Assembly (NCBI GenBank): GCA_039881145.1
Contig: JAYKKI010000062.1
Span: 2,053,501-2,117,500 of the forward strand
Direction: 5' to 3'
Origin: Druceiella hillmani
Lineage: Eukaryota > Arthropoda > Insecta > Lepidoptera > Hepialidae
DNA length: 64,000 bases
The notes below the pieces were generated by a model, which did not search any database, was not told where the DNA came from, and saw nothing but the letters and a program-made list of their open reading frames with translations. A program made the translations under genes and the position numbers. This document shows, in pieces, positions 39,655 to 53,365 of the stretch (position 1 is the stretch's first letter; the number at the start of each line of letters is the position of its first letter).

Positions 39655-40600
39655 TAAAGTTATCATTCGGGTATATTTTCGATAGATCATAAAGGAAGAA
39701 TAATTTATTTCCAGATATTTTAATTACAGGTGTAGCCTAGTTATTAAGGCATTTTTTTCTTGTTTGTATTTCAATTGATTCGGTATGAAATGATCAAATT
39801 TTAAAATAATATGTTGACACAAATATTTTTAATCTACTACGTTATCATTTTCACATATTTTTCCTAGTAAACCTTTAAAACGTTCGATATTACTCCATGT
39901 TACATGGCTTGCTATAATTTGCTTTATACGTATGTTTAACTTGAAGGAAATAGTTCGTAATTTAATTACTTGTCCATAATGATAAGACTCAATACATTGA
40001 ATCAAACTTTTATTTTTGCCCTCTCGTCCGTAAATATATTATCAATGCATGTTGCAGATGGACTCGTGACCCTTGTATATTCATAAAATTGTCGATTGAA
40101 GAAAAAACTATTCAAAATGTAGGAAAGGGGTTTTGGAGAGTTGACTGAATAAGAAAATTAACGTTAAAATCACAAAAAAATATTTCCTTATTGTTATATT
40201 GTGTCAATTTAACGAGACATTCTAAGTTTTTTTCTTAATAACCCCATGTTTCCTAATGGTGATCTATGAACACTAAAAACGGTAAAGCTATCAAATTCAG
40301 TATAACTTGCTTAAAAATCCTGTTCTGCCTATATATTTACAACGTCTAGCCAGTTCCTGGATTTTAAGTCACGTTTAGCTAAAATAAGCTTTCTCTATTA
40401 AATACAGTACAATGGTCACTACTAACAATATTATAACACCTGCAATTGTTTTGCATGTTTTTCTATCCATATGTCTGTCAAGCACAGTACATCAATAAAA
40501 TTGTCTTCTAAGCACAGTTTTATTTGCTATTCTTTGCCTGCATAACGCTAAATGTTTTGATAAGCTACGGTAATAATACGATTTTTATCATTCCTTCTAA
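39655..40600 (-). pseudogene. Non-LTR retrotransposon: APE-type endonuclease and linker
   Basis: Read on the minus strand from 40600, the order is IITVAYQNI (the QN motif), LCLEDNFIDVLCLTDIW (normally CLTEHW or CLTETW), FFCDFNVNFL (normally CGDFNVNFL), then YTRVTSPSATCIDNIFTD. SLIIMDK follows for the SDHxxQ block, then HVTWSNIERFKGLL and KFDHFIPNQL, and then IKISGNKLFFLYDLSKI. This is the full span of an apurinic-endonuclease-type domain and the start of the linker to the RT. The catalytic Glu is Asp, the Gly of GDFN is Cys, and the SDH motif is damaged. Frameshifts and stops break it at least five times. It is in the right order and orientation to be the 5' part of the RT pseudogene at 32260-34258. 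Confidence 0.8.
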
Positions 40601-43109
40601 ACTCTGGCTTTGTAATATTTAATTTATTAATTATATGGGAATTACAAAAAAAGAATCTTCTTTATGAGGTATTAAACTACCCTCAAGCTCGGTATAATTT
40701 GTTATATAGGGAAGACTACATGAATTAATATTCGTTGAAGTATTTAAATTAAATAATGCATTCACACCTAACTGGGTTATGTTTTATTATTAAGAAGTCC
40801 ATGTCTATTGAACATATATACTTCCATTATATTACAATTTTACGTGGGTGGAACTCCCTGTCATTTCATATAGTTTAAAATTATTTTTATAAATCTGTTG
40901 GTTCAGTACGTAAAAATACGATATATTATGACTTAAATACGGTTTTGAATTTACAAATAAATTTATGCCTTTACCAATGCACAAATATTTAATACGTTCT
41001 AAGCAGTATATGCGTTTTAAGCTAAAACTATAGTGAATGTTTTTTTGAAATGATTAATAAAATATATTTTTGCACAGATCGTTGATATGACCGTGGAATA
41101 ACTCTCACAATTTCTTCCAATGAAGTATAAGGTTTGCAATAAGAAATAATATCCATATCAGAACTGTGATCGCGAAGCGCTGTACCGAGGCCTTTTCCTA
41201 GTTCGTCACAACACACACTAATTTTTTGCTTAACAATTCGCTGCCTTGTATTTAGGTGTTTGGTGGGTAGTTGCCTAAATTTGGGTTTCATTTTTATTTG
41301 CATGCCAAATATCTCCTTGTAATTTCTATTCACTTCTTATTTTAAAACATTTATTTTAATATTCGTATATTTTAAATTCATATTTGAAGCATTACACATA
41401 CTTTTGAGGTTTAAAATATTTTGTTCAAAATATATAATTTTTTCTTAAAATTTTTCCCAGATACGCCTTATTTTTTTCTACCGATGCTGTTTTTACGTAT
41501 AGGATTAAAAATTAATTATTTTAGGATTTTTTCCTTCACTTGTACTAATTCTTTGTTCGTGCCAAATTTTGGAATCTGTATAGATTTGGTCGATAAACAG
41601 TGGAAAATACCTAATAAATTTTAATAAGTGAGTCGATGAGATGGTATTAAAATAAGTGATATTTGAATATATATTTATTGTATTAGATGAGAACCTTGAA
41701 GGTTTTACAGGACTATTGGGCAGTAAACCTTAGTAAATTATTTTAAATTTTTTCCTCTAGCAATTTCTACGAAAACGATCTCGACAATAGAGGAAAGTAT
41801 AGTGATCATATTATGGTTATACTGTTTTCATTTTAATATATGGAATCCATAAACTAATAGATTAAAAATTATTGGAATTATTCTTGACCGATATAAAAAA
41901 AAAGAAGTTTATCAATTTGACAATATGCTACATAGATCCGGGTTGAATTGATAATCATATAATTGGTACTACAAAATATTTATATTGTTAATTCTACTAG
42001 GCGTTATAAAAAATGTACAAAAATTCATAAATGTATGCATGTATCTTTGTATGGTTGTCCACGTATTTCAAATAAATTAATAAAAAGATTTCAAGTTTTT
42101 TTTTTGGCTTTCGTATATTTCAATTAATATATAGCAAAATATTTATCACATTTGCTTCAGTAGGTTATAAGATAGAAATTGTTAAGTGTGTTACCATACA
42201 TTACTTGATATTGTTAAGTTATGGCCCAAATATATAATGTGATAGAAATATAATTTACTGTATTATTATTTGATTATATCAATTAATATTATTACGTATA
42301 TTTATTAGTCAATGATAGAAATATTATAATTATAGTTTTCGAATTATTAATAATGTAAGATTGAATAGTATTATTAGTACTACAATTATTACTTACTAAC
42401 TTATTTATAAAGAAAAAAGGAAATAAAAATTAATTTATAAAATTAACTGATTTCCAATCGTAGCCTACCTCACTTAAAATAACGAAATCTGTTAATAAAA
42501 TTGTAACAGGATAAATATTGAACATATAGTTATATATACATATAGTATAGTGGAAAATATATTACATATGGTATAGCCGAAAATATTTCAAAAAGAGTGA
42601 TTGATTTACAAAAAGTCGGAAAACCTGTTTTTAGAATTTTTGTTTGTCTACCTATGTGTTATTTGTTCGTCAATCACGCAAACTATATTGGATGAATTTT
42701 AATAACATGGTACGGTTTACGAATAGCATGGCAAACGTTTATATCCAAGAGCAATATATGGACAACAATTCTAATGACCTTTCTTATTACGTATTTCACG
42801 CGGTTGAAACCGCACGGCAAGGCTATTAAAAATAAATTTATTTCATACATTTAATTTCTTGAAAGTTAAGCTGTTTAATTTTCGATTTTTCACGCTCTAA
42901 AATTTTAAATGTTAAATCGATTTTACTTGTATATCGTAACTAGACACGTTTCATTTTACTACTGGAACCTTAAGTTTGACGATATTTAAAACTTCGATTA
43001 AATTCGTTTAATAGTTTCAAATATATACAAAGAAATTAAAAATAAATTTAATATTAATTTCAATTTAATTATAATTAAATTTTAAAAACATTTCCGAAAA
43101 GTACTTAAA

Positions 43110-43155
43110 GGTCGACCATGCCATACAAGTAAATACTTGTATGGCATGGCCGACC
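43110..43155. repeat. 46-bp palindrome with one mismatch
   Basis: 43110-43131 (GGTCGACCATGCC...) pairs with 43134-43155 around a two-base centre; only one pair differs. Confidence 0.95.
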
Positions 43156-45339
43156 GGACATTCATTCAATGGTTACTTTATGGTCGGGCTGCGGTATAAC
43201 TTCTCTCCATTTGTCTAGCCTAGCTATAGCTATTTTACTCACGCATATCGTACACAAGTTTTCTCGTTCTTTCCTATTTAAAACGTATATTACAAACATA
43301 TGAGTCAGGAACAAACTGAATATTTAAATACTCGCAAGTTGTAATACTTTTGAAGTATGTAATACGAGTATGTCAAACATACTCCTATACTCGTTTTACT
43401 CACTACGTTAAGTATTGCTTTACAATTCGCAGCTCGCGGACAAATATTTACTCAATGAGACAAGTACTAGTGTTTTAAAATAAGGATTTTAAGTACAATG
43501 CTCTTTTCGTCTAATGGTTCTCCGATTTTCTATTGGCACAGTTGAGCGTAATTACTTTGTTGTATAAATATACAGTGTATGTAAAAAATAACTTTTAATG
43601 AGATTCAATTCTTATTTCGTCATCATATTCACAAGTAAATCCAATACCCTATAAGAGTATTTTATAAAATTGGGTGATTATTTTGCTTCTTGCAATATTT
43701 ATTAAACTAAATTGTCATTCAAAACACCTACATATAATTTAGGAACATATTTCAATAGAAAACATCCAATTTAACAATATTCAATACGAACAAATTTGTT
43801 CCGAACATCTTACTATATTATGTTAAAATAAAATTGACTAAAATAAACATGGCAAAAATATAAAACATACTTTTTTAACAATGTGATTGATTTTTTAAAT
43901 GTACTATCAAAATGACTATGTCAAAATTATTTATAAATCATTTAGTTACCAATCGTAAGCCTAGTACCAAAAGTATTAATGTTAGTATGAAGGAATAATG
44001 AAACACTGTATTTTATTAAAAATGTCGCATTTAGAAATTCCCACCTATTTTAGTGGTAAGAATTAAAGTATATGAGCATTGAAGCATTCATAATAGGTTA
44101 CAATTATAATTTATTTTACGTCTACCACGACCGCAAGTTTATAACCATTTGTGATATGGTTTTCTTACAACGGAATTACGCCGCCCATACTCGTCGAGCA
44201 TTTTGTAACCGATATTTTATAATACTCGTACTCAGTATCTCAAAATACTCATATCGCCTAAGTCTATAATGTACTAAGAAATTTATGGTGGGCAAAACTT
44301 GCCGTATACAAGTAAAACTAATTCGATTAAAACAAACTGTATTCCACCTACAAAAACCAACGTCACTAAATATTAAGCGAGTTCAAAAATTAGCCATTCA
44401 ATATCTCGTTTAACACGGCGCGACATCTCACTTACGCGAGTATTGAAAATTGGTAAGAATCTGTTAGGTTTTTCTAAGAGAATTTCTAAACAGGAAGGGT
44501 CGAATGAACAGTCTCACGATCTCTCATTTCGTGTATTTATGCAGCCTTGTCATGCTGATGGCATCGCCTTGCATTACGGTGCATCATCTATGTGCAGAGT
44601 AAGTGTACCGCGAGTCATGCGAACATTGTAAGCCAATGTAGCGACCGTTACTAACTTTGCTAAGGAAAACTCTATATATAAAAACAATTGTAGTAAATTT
44701 CGACGAATAATTAAATTGAAAAAAAAACACTTATCTTAAATAAATATTATTATTTATTGAACATTTAAAATTAATAATTCAAAATAAATATTCAGCCGAT
44801 TTATTTATTTTTCACTGCTCTGTTTATCAAAATAAATTTTAATTTTAAAATTTTAATTACTTATTTGAATTTTAATTTTGCCAACCATATTTGCAATCAC
44901 GCTCCAGTTCTTTTAATATTTTATTTCCATTAATTGTAATTTGTATGCCATATAAATTTATTTTTATATTATGCTAAAAAAGTATAACTTCTAAGGAACG
45001 CGCATAAGTGTACACAAATGGATTTTATTAACCGATTTGGATAATTCTTTTTTATTTGGAAGGGTTTATAATAATATTGTGGTCACTTAAAAATTTTACC
45101 TAAATTTGACCATGCAAATTTAAAGCATACATAAATAAAAGCATAGATTTTGCGCTTTAGTTTGGATGATAGATTTAATGTAAATCTAATAAGTCACAAC
45201 CAATGACGACATCAGTTTGCTTTTTGGTGAAACCAGGGCACAATAGTGAAACTGTAACACGGTGAGGGGAAACTTTTAGTCACGAGGATTAAATGCAACA
45301 AGTTTGAACTCGTTGAATTTGTCTTGACATAAGAAATAA

Positions 45340-45600
45340 AATAATAAAATAAATAGGTAGGTAAGTAAGACATAGGTACATAAATAGGTATAAATAACAT
45401 TTATATATAACATTTATATATATTGGTGGACAAATACGAAATAGATTGGTGGATAAATACGTAAAGACAAGTACAAAAATACATCAGGTAACTAAACATT
45501 AGTACGTTACTAGGTAGGTAAATTAGTACGTACATGTAATATAAACGTAGAGCATATAATAAACAGATGGTAAGTAGATATAGCATGCGCGTCACGTATA
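45340..45600. repeat. Cryptic simple sequence, TAGGTA/TACGTA/TAAGTA-like
   Basis: The stretch is built from scrambled four-base variants such as TAGG, TACG, TAAG and AAATA, with TTGGTGGA(C/T)AAATACG repeated at about 45423 and 45446. Two minus-strand frames across it (45212-45610) carry Tyr/Leu-rich peptides derived from this bias and are not taken as genes. Confidence 0.6.
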
Positions 45601-45790
45601 TGATCCGCATATCATATGACTTTCTCTACAGAGTAACGCATATTTTAGTCGCAGATCAAATGTTCATAAGTGTCCAAAATGTATTTTTGTACAATAATTG
45701 TATGCAAATATAAAAGCCAATAAAGGAACGTAACCAATGCAGAATTGTTTGTAACCGATCATTAATTTGAATACATTTTATTCGGTTTTA

Positions 45791-45809
45791 ACCTCGCTAT
45801 TAGCGAGGT
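45791..45809. repeat. GC-rich hairpin, 8-bp stem
   Basis: ACCTCGCT-ATT-AGCGAGGT is a perfect stem-loop in an otherwise AT-rich setting, followed by CGTTGCGTCGG. Confidence 0.8.
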
Positions 45810-48360
45810 CGTTGCGTCGGTACTCATCACTAGTGCAGGAAACTTGATATCATTGCGCATAAGTATCGTTTACATAAATATTCTTGGGGACTGTCGTCTT
45901 AAAGACATAAAAGTTTCACACTTTAAGTGGTTGAATTTACATTATAATTTACAGGAAAATAAAGATACGAAAATAAACCATAAAGATATATTTTTATTCA
46001 CTTTATAAGCTAGAATGAAAAATTTTAAAAATTCAAAATTTTTTTTATTCTATAAAAAATAACTAATATATTTTAAACATATGTTGTTGGAATAATATAT
46101 AGAATTAATGAAAAAAATCTGTCCAAAAAAAATAAAATTCTGTTTGAGTCGTCAATTTCAAGTCTGAACTGAATCGTTTTTCTCATTGAAATATATGCCA
46201 TTAGATAACCTAAAGACCGCTTTGCAAAGTAAAATCAATTAAAGTCACTGGATAGAAGAACTGGTTTCCTATCAAGATGTAAGCCCAGTTTACTTAACAC
46301 ACTTTTTAGAAAATGATTTTGATTTAAATTAGTGATAAGAGGTATTTGTACCCAAAGTTTATGCCTAAAAGTAGTATAAATGTTTTTCTTGTGCCCAAAA
46401 TTAGTATCAATTTTGATAGCAATATGTATTTGCGTAAATTGGAAGGGAAAACATTTTCATGGCTAGGTAGACTTAGTAATTGGTTTCAGTAGTAACTATC
46501 CGGCAGAAGCTAGAGAGAGTCTTTTATTTCTAGTAAGGGCCATTAACTCAAAAATTATACAGCTTATTTTAAATCTTGTTATATATACGGCAATATTTGA
46601 TTGCATTAATTTCTTTTAATACGGAAATTTTTCTTCAATTAATTCTTGTATCCGATTTAATAAAACCCAAAGTTGCTCGTTGCTCGTTCATTTTATCATG
46701 CTCGTTTATTTTATTTATCAAGGCACAGTAATACTAAATTGAAGAAACGTCAAAGAGTTTATAAATATGTGTGATTTTTGGGACAGCAAGTTAATTACTT
46801 ACGAAATATTTGGTCAATATATCTCATTGTGAGCAATTAAAACTTAAAATATTTCAAACTTTAACATGTTTGAAAATTTGGTACGCTTTGGAAACTAAAC
46901 ATTTTTAAGTGTTATATTAGTTACATCCTGTTTTTTATCTAAACTTTATTCAACCATTTGCTATTATTAGCTTGTATTTTAGGACTTATAGCCATATGTA
47001 TATAATCATAAATTTGTTAAATTCAGATAATAAATATTTTCGTACCCGCAAAAATAAGAGATTTGAAAATTAATTTTTTTCTTTTTAAAAATTAAAATGA
47101 CAAATATCAACCTATCGATATTATTACACTATATTAGCTCGATATCATGATGACCAATTGATAAATGTGAAAACAACACTACAATTTTAGAACGTTCATT
47201 GCGTGGGAGATAAGCGTATGTAACTCAAGCGTGTGAAAACGACAAAAATGTTTCATTATTATGGGCAGAAGTGGGGTTTGTTTAATATTCATTTGTTTTA
47301 ATTGGCGACATGTGTTTTCCTACAGTTCGCCGAACATACCACTTTTATCTTGTTCTATATTCTGTGTATATAAAGTATTCTGTGTTTAAAGTACTGACGG
47401 CGGTGAAGCCAAAATAGCGAATTTTCTAATCATCTGACATTCAGGCTAACATGGTATATAGTAGGCACTAAAAATGGGAAAAAATAACTTTTTTACAACA
47501 ATATTGAAACGGTTCAAATAACCACGAATAAAAATGTACTGAAAGTTATAAAATGATAAAAATACTAGCACTTAGCTGAAAGGTTGCTGTACAATGTAAT
47601 TTTCGTACAAAAATAAATTTTGCCAAATACTACTGCTGCGAGACGTTTTATTAGAGTCGATGCCAAATGAAATATACTACCGATCTATTTGTATAGATTT
47701 TCATGTACGTGAGGGAAGAGTCGACTCAGTTTCGTTCAAAAATAATTTTATTAGACGGACAAAATGTCGAGTAATAGTAATTAACACAAAAATAAAAGTG
47801 AATAAATACAAGTCCAATCCGCATGATAAATTTTGAATAAAATAATCAAAATACATTGCCCAAACGTATATGCCAATAATAATTTTGATTAAGTATTGAA
47901 TTTTTTATGTCTGTATTACGCTGATTTTTTCATATGTGAAATGATCCTGTTTAGGTGACACAGCAGTAAAACAATTTTTTTTACTGCACTTCTAATTAAG
48001 CTAAACCAGTCTGAGTAAAAGATGTTTCCGAAAAAGAGTATTACTCATTTTTGACTCAAACCCTGAAACAAAAAGAACAATTGAGAAGTACGTTGTAAGT
48101 TTACCTTTATTTCGTGACTTTTCCGAGTGATTCTATGGGGTAGTGTTAAAGTATAGTAGCCTGAACTCAACAGTACCGGGTTTGAATCTAGGAATAATTG
48201 TTTTAACTACAGCAAAACATACAAAAATATTTCCAACTCCCAGAAACCGGAAGTATTAGAACCACTTGCCACAAAATACGTAATATAATAAATTATTTTT
48301 ATAGCAATATCTATACATGACTAAGAATTAAAAATGAATAAATACTTCGCCTGCTACTTT

Positions 48361-48580
48361 GGTAATGAATAAGAATAATCATTGTTCTCTCATCGGTTTG
48401 ATTAATAACTTACTTTATGAAGCTACATCTGTTGATTTTTCCGACACTATTTGCAATCTGAAATTATTGTACGGAAAAAATATATTGCATTCACAATTTC
48501 TCCTTGAAGTCACTTCCGTGAATATGTGCTGGAAACATTGAAACAAGGACCCTTCCAATTTTGTTATGTTCCTTCGTCAC
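48361..48580 (+). repeat. Dispersed ~215-bp repeat, copy 1
   Basis: This segment matches 53147-53365 in the same orientation at roughly 75% identity. Shared blocks include AGCTACATCTRTTGATTTTT, CCGACACTA, CAATCTGAAATTA, AAGTCACTT and TTATGTTCC. The open frame at 48359-48541 is not preserved in the other copy, so the repeat is non-coding. Family unknown. Confidence 0.8.
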
Positions 48581-48726
48581 AGCAAACATTGACCAAAGAT
48601 GACGATAGTACTTTTTAAATTTATAAATTAGAACTCTGTGGGTTGCTAATTATTTTTTGACAAACATGAAATGCAATGAATTTCATCCATCTAAACTGAG
48701 TAAGTAAATTGTGAGAATTTATTTTG

Positions 48727-48777
48727 CACATTTTTTTCCCACAAAGATAATCTAACATCTTTGTGGGAAAAAATGTG
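48727..48777. repeat. Near-perfect palindrome, 21-22-base arms
   Basis: CACATTTTTTTCCCACAAAG at 48727, extended to 48748, pairs with 48757-48777 around an 8-base loop. One T/A length difference is the only defect. Confidence 0.93.
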
Positions 48778-49102
48778 TCTACACAAAATCGCGTCAACTA
48801 AACTAACGAAGGATCGACACATAAAATATGTTGCTTGATTTACATTTAAATAAAAAATGGCTTTACTTTAAATGTACCTCATAACTTTATTTTGAACCAT
48901 TTAGTTCTTAAAGGAAGAATATTTAAAAACATATTATCGTTGGCATGTTGTGCTTTTCCAAAAAAATATTCTGAGTTATTTTGTTCATGCAGCTGGAAGA
49001 GTTCTATATATCCTCGAAAAATTGATTTTATTGGGAAAAATTGAAGAACGACTTCGGGTACATTCTCCTCGTCCCCAGCCCAAGTCAAGACGCTGATAGG
49101 TC

Positions 49103-49104
<2 letters not shown>

Positions 49105-49187
<83 letters not shown>
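49105..49187. repeat. (TA)n microsatellite
   Basis: An uninterrupted TA repeat of about 83 bases. Two overlapping minus-strand frames (48879-49362) exist only because of it. Confidence 0.95.
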
Positions 49188-49190
<3 letters not shown>

Positions 49191-49195
49191 TAAAC

Positions 49196-49590
49196 TTATC
49201 AACAACTCTTTGTATATTCGAAAACATATTCGCGAGCGAATGTATCAAAATAACCTGAGGGCAGAAAGAAACAAGTAAGTCGAATAATTTCCTTTCTTCC
49301 ACGGCATGCGAGTTGCACGAGACGCAACCTTGAAACGAGTCGCGAGTAATATTGCGGCTCATATCCGTAAGGAGTTACTTGTATTATTTGAAAACTTACC
49401 GCCCGTCGGCAACTTAACGGAGAGAGGAAAATTGTAAAGTTGCATGGCAAAATTTCGTAAACACATTTAATAGCGAGTAGACTTCACGAATAAGTGCTCT
49501 CATATGAAGCTTTGACCGAGATTATTAAATACTTTGCGCCTGCAGTTTGTGCTTTTGGAAAGTGTGGTGGCTTGAAAATGCGCTGAGTGG
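49196..49590. other. GC-richer unique island between two simple repeats
   Basis: The stretch contains words such as CACGGCATGCGAGTTGC, GAAACGAGTCGCGAG and CCGCCCGTCGGCAAC. It is clearly less AT-rich than its surroundings, as is the left neighbour 49040-49100. The 83-codon minus-strand frame at 49199-49450 has no domain I recognise. CAAGTAAGT near 49272 resembles a splice donor on the plus strand, but no matching exon could be built. It may be conserved non-coding DNA or a mobile-element fragment. Confidence 0.35.
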
Positions 49591-50869
<1,279 letters not shown>

Positions 50870-51477
50870 ATGATAATGATATCGCGACAATACGAAGTAT
50901 TTGGTAATAATATAATAGTGTACATTTCGCACAAGCTTGTAATGAGTAATGTCATTATTTATTTTGTTACACGAGAATGGGTGTCATTTTGTTTCTTTGT
51001 TTACATTAAATTTTTTTTGAGTAGATTTTTAAGAGTATATAAAGTTCCTAAGGTATATCTCTGTGCATTAATTCTCAAATATGTTTTTTTTCGGCATGCC
51101 ATTTCTGCTTAACATCTAATTAAAACTAAATATTGAGCTACTATTTTAAAGATTACCTTCTTCGCTAAAAATGGAATATACACAAATTATTCAAAATTAA
51201 TTTTTTATTAAATGTTTTAATTTTTTAAACTACAAAATATTATTTCTCAAGTGTTTATATTTTAAACAACGCCATCTTTTTACAATCCGTTCAACTGAGT
51301 TTAAAAATATTGTTTAAGGTTAAATACCGGTCTTCTCTTCAAACCAGAATTTGAGCTAAAACCAATGTCAAGTTTTAAGTAATTTCATAGTATGGTGAAA
51401 TTTGTACACAAGGTGCATTTGAAAGGATCCTTTCATATCTTTTTAAATACGGTCTTTCTCAAAAGGAAATAATTATG

Positions 51478-51512
51478 TAATGATTCCGCTGTCCGTTCGT
51501 TAGTCACATGCA
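51478..51512 (+). repeat. Fragment resembling the GGGTTCCGT insect repeat family
   Basis: GATTCCGCTGTCCGTTCGTT followed by AGTCAC resembles the internal ACTCCGCTGTCCGTCCGTCTGTCAC tract of the family seen more completely at 51876-52292. It is too short to define borders. Confidence 0.4.
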
Positions 51513-51875
51513 TTTTTGCCAGAGACTGTTTGACATAAGAAGTAAATTTTGCCTGCCTAAAAGAAGTGGTGGCTTACTTAAAAACATAAAGCAAAAACTT
51601 TTGAATTCTGATACTGAGGAATTCATCGAAGGAGGTAAAACTGAATTTAAAAACTGTACAAGATCACTGTGTGCAATATGAAATAAAAGTCTGTTGTAAT
51701 TTGTATGGTTTTTTTCGCAATGTTTTCTAGCATATTAAAAAAAACGCTAAAAATTATTGTATTCCAGTTTATTTTCGGAACATTTTCCTAAAAAAATTTG
51801 AAAATATTCAGCAACATTATAGGTAAGTTACAGATTTAAAGAAAAGTACATAGTTTACTTTAACTGTGCCAATTT

Positions 51876-52292
51876 TAGGGTTTCGTTCCCCAATATTAAG
51901 AAAAAATGAACCCTGATAGGATACTCTGTTTGTGCATGCGTCCGTCTGCATGTCAAAGTACTTTTTCTCATAAATGAATTGAGAAACCAAGTTGAAATTA
52001 ATATCGTGTACATTATGTCATTAAAACTTATAGGGTAGTTTCGGTCGATCTGGTAGTCACGTTGTACGGATCTTAAACCACACGTAAAGGGAAAAACCCA
52101 AAAATCAATTATTTCTTTTTTTATTTGAAATTAGAGAGTTCTTTGTAATGTAAAAAAATTAGTACATAACATATTTATGTAACTAAAAATAAAAATGTTA
52201 TAAAAAGTATAATATAAATATTACGTACCATTAAATGCCAAAAAGTGTACGAAACCCTTGCAGTACGAGTTCTGCAAGTCATATTCAGCCGT
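51876..52292 (+). mobile_element. Short inverted-repeat element of the GGGTTCCGT...ACGGAACCC type
   Basis: The left end TAGGGTTTCGTTCCCC and the right end GTACGAAACCCTTGCAGTACG are imperfect inverted repeats. Inside are GATACTCTGTTTGTGCATGC and GTCCGTCTGCATGTC. The layout closely resembles a short non-coding element dispersed in Lepidoptera and other insects. Those copies start TAGGGTTCCGTACC, contain a CCGTCYGTCTGTC tract and end GGTACGGAACCCTTCGTGCGC. The family match is from memory of its ends. It encodes no protein. Confidence 0.6.
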
Positions 52293-53146
52293 TTCTAAAT
52301 TTGAGCAGCGAGCTTTTTCACATAAGTTTTGAAGTTTAGGTAATTATTAACATAAAATTTATCAATTCCAAATTTAAACTTTGTTATAATTAACATATGA
52401 ATACCAAGCTGGAGGGGGGTCAAAAGTGATTACAAATATTTTGTGTAAATGGTGAACGACGTGCCTGTGGACTTTTACCTTAACTCACTCATTGCCATTC
52501 GCTTAGATAGTATAATTTATAGTTTTGGACTCTTTCAAATTGTTACTTTCACATTCCACTCAGTTTCAATAAAACTTTGAAATAATGATAATACATATTA
52601 AGACATTGGATATCAGCCTTAATTACCAAATCACAAAATTCGTAATTAATTAAATAATTACAATTTTTTTGGTTCTTTACGTCAGGTCTACAAATAGCAA
52701 TAAAGGTAAAAATTCTTTTAAAAATAAATAGCTGATTTAAAGACCACATTCAAATGAACCAGATCATTAAGAACTGATTGAATATAATAATGTGATGCGC
52801 CAAGGGAATGGTGAAGCATGGCTGTGAAGATTGAAAATTTTACGAAGAATAAGCGACAAAACATTTTCGGTATTGTAAATATGTTCTTTGATCTGTGAAC
52901 CCGACAAATGGACAATAGTGTCAGAGCCGTCTTTTTTAACATCATTTGTGACAAATTAAGGCAATTGAATTAGATATTGGTACATAATATCTTAATACTG
53001 ATACACAAAAGAAATTAGATTACGCATTATATTCATTCTTCTTAGTTGAGACCGAGTTGGCCACAGCTGAAAATTAATTTGATCCATAACTACTCACCGA
53101 TTTTACAGTACAATTAGTTACATGAGTACTACATATTGTTAAATAA
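52293..53146. other. Unassigned AT-rich DNA
   Basis: Two minus-strand frames at 52549-52954 show no known domain. No repeat was seen. Confidence 0.5.
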
Positions 53147-53365
53147 ATTGGCAATGAATGAGAATGATCAAAATTTTCTCTTCGATTCGATTAATAAATT
53201 AATTTTATCAAGCTACATCTATTGATTTTTCCGACACTAGTTTCAATCTGAAATTACTTCACGGGAAAAATATATCATAAATACTATTTAGCCATGAAGT
53301 CACTTTCTTGAATATGAGTTTAAACAGTGAAACAAGAACCCTTATATTTTATTATGTTCCATCGT
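53147..53365 (+). repeat. Dispersed ~215-bp repeat, copy 2
   Basis: Same-orientation partner of 48361-48580 about 4.8 kb away. Substitutions and small indels have removed the open frame seen in copy 1. Confidence 0.8.

Larger units (their letters stand above)
40601..48360. other. Long unassigned AT-rich stretch
   Basis: A 101-codon minus-strand frame at 41028-41333 lies upstream of the LINE endonuclease on the same strand and could be a remnant of its 5' region, but I see no gag or zinc-knuckle motif. A GC-richer patch at 44440-44640 holds a 62-codon frame without known motifs. Palindromes at 43110 and 45791 and a cryptic simple region at 45340 are listed separately. Nothing else was recognised. 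Confidence 0.45.

Noticed and set aside
45212..45610. Membrane-protein-like minus-strand frames
   Set aside because: The Leu/Tyr-rich peptides come from the TAGGTA/TAAGTA-like cryptic simple sequence read in reverse.
47580..47720. Match to 11520-11660 (CAAAATACTGCTACCGC versus CCAAATACTACTGCTGCGAG)
   Set aside because: Similarity is weak and patchy by eye; it may be an old repeat, but I cannot support borders.
48359..48541. 60-codon frame as a small gene
   Set aside because: It lies inside the dispersed repeat, and the partner copy at 53147 has no matching open frame.
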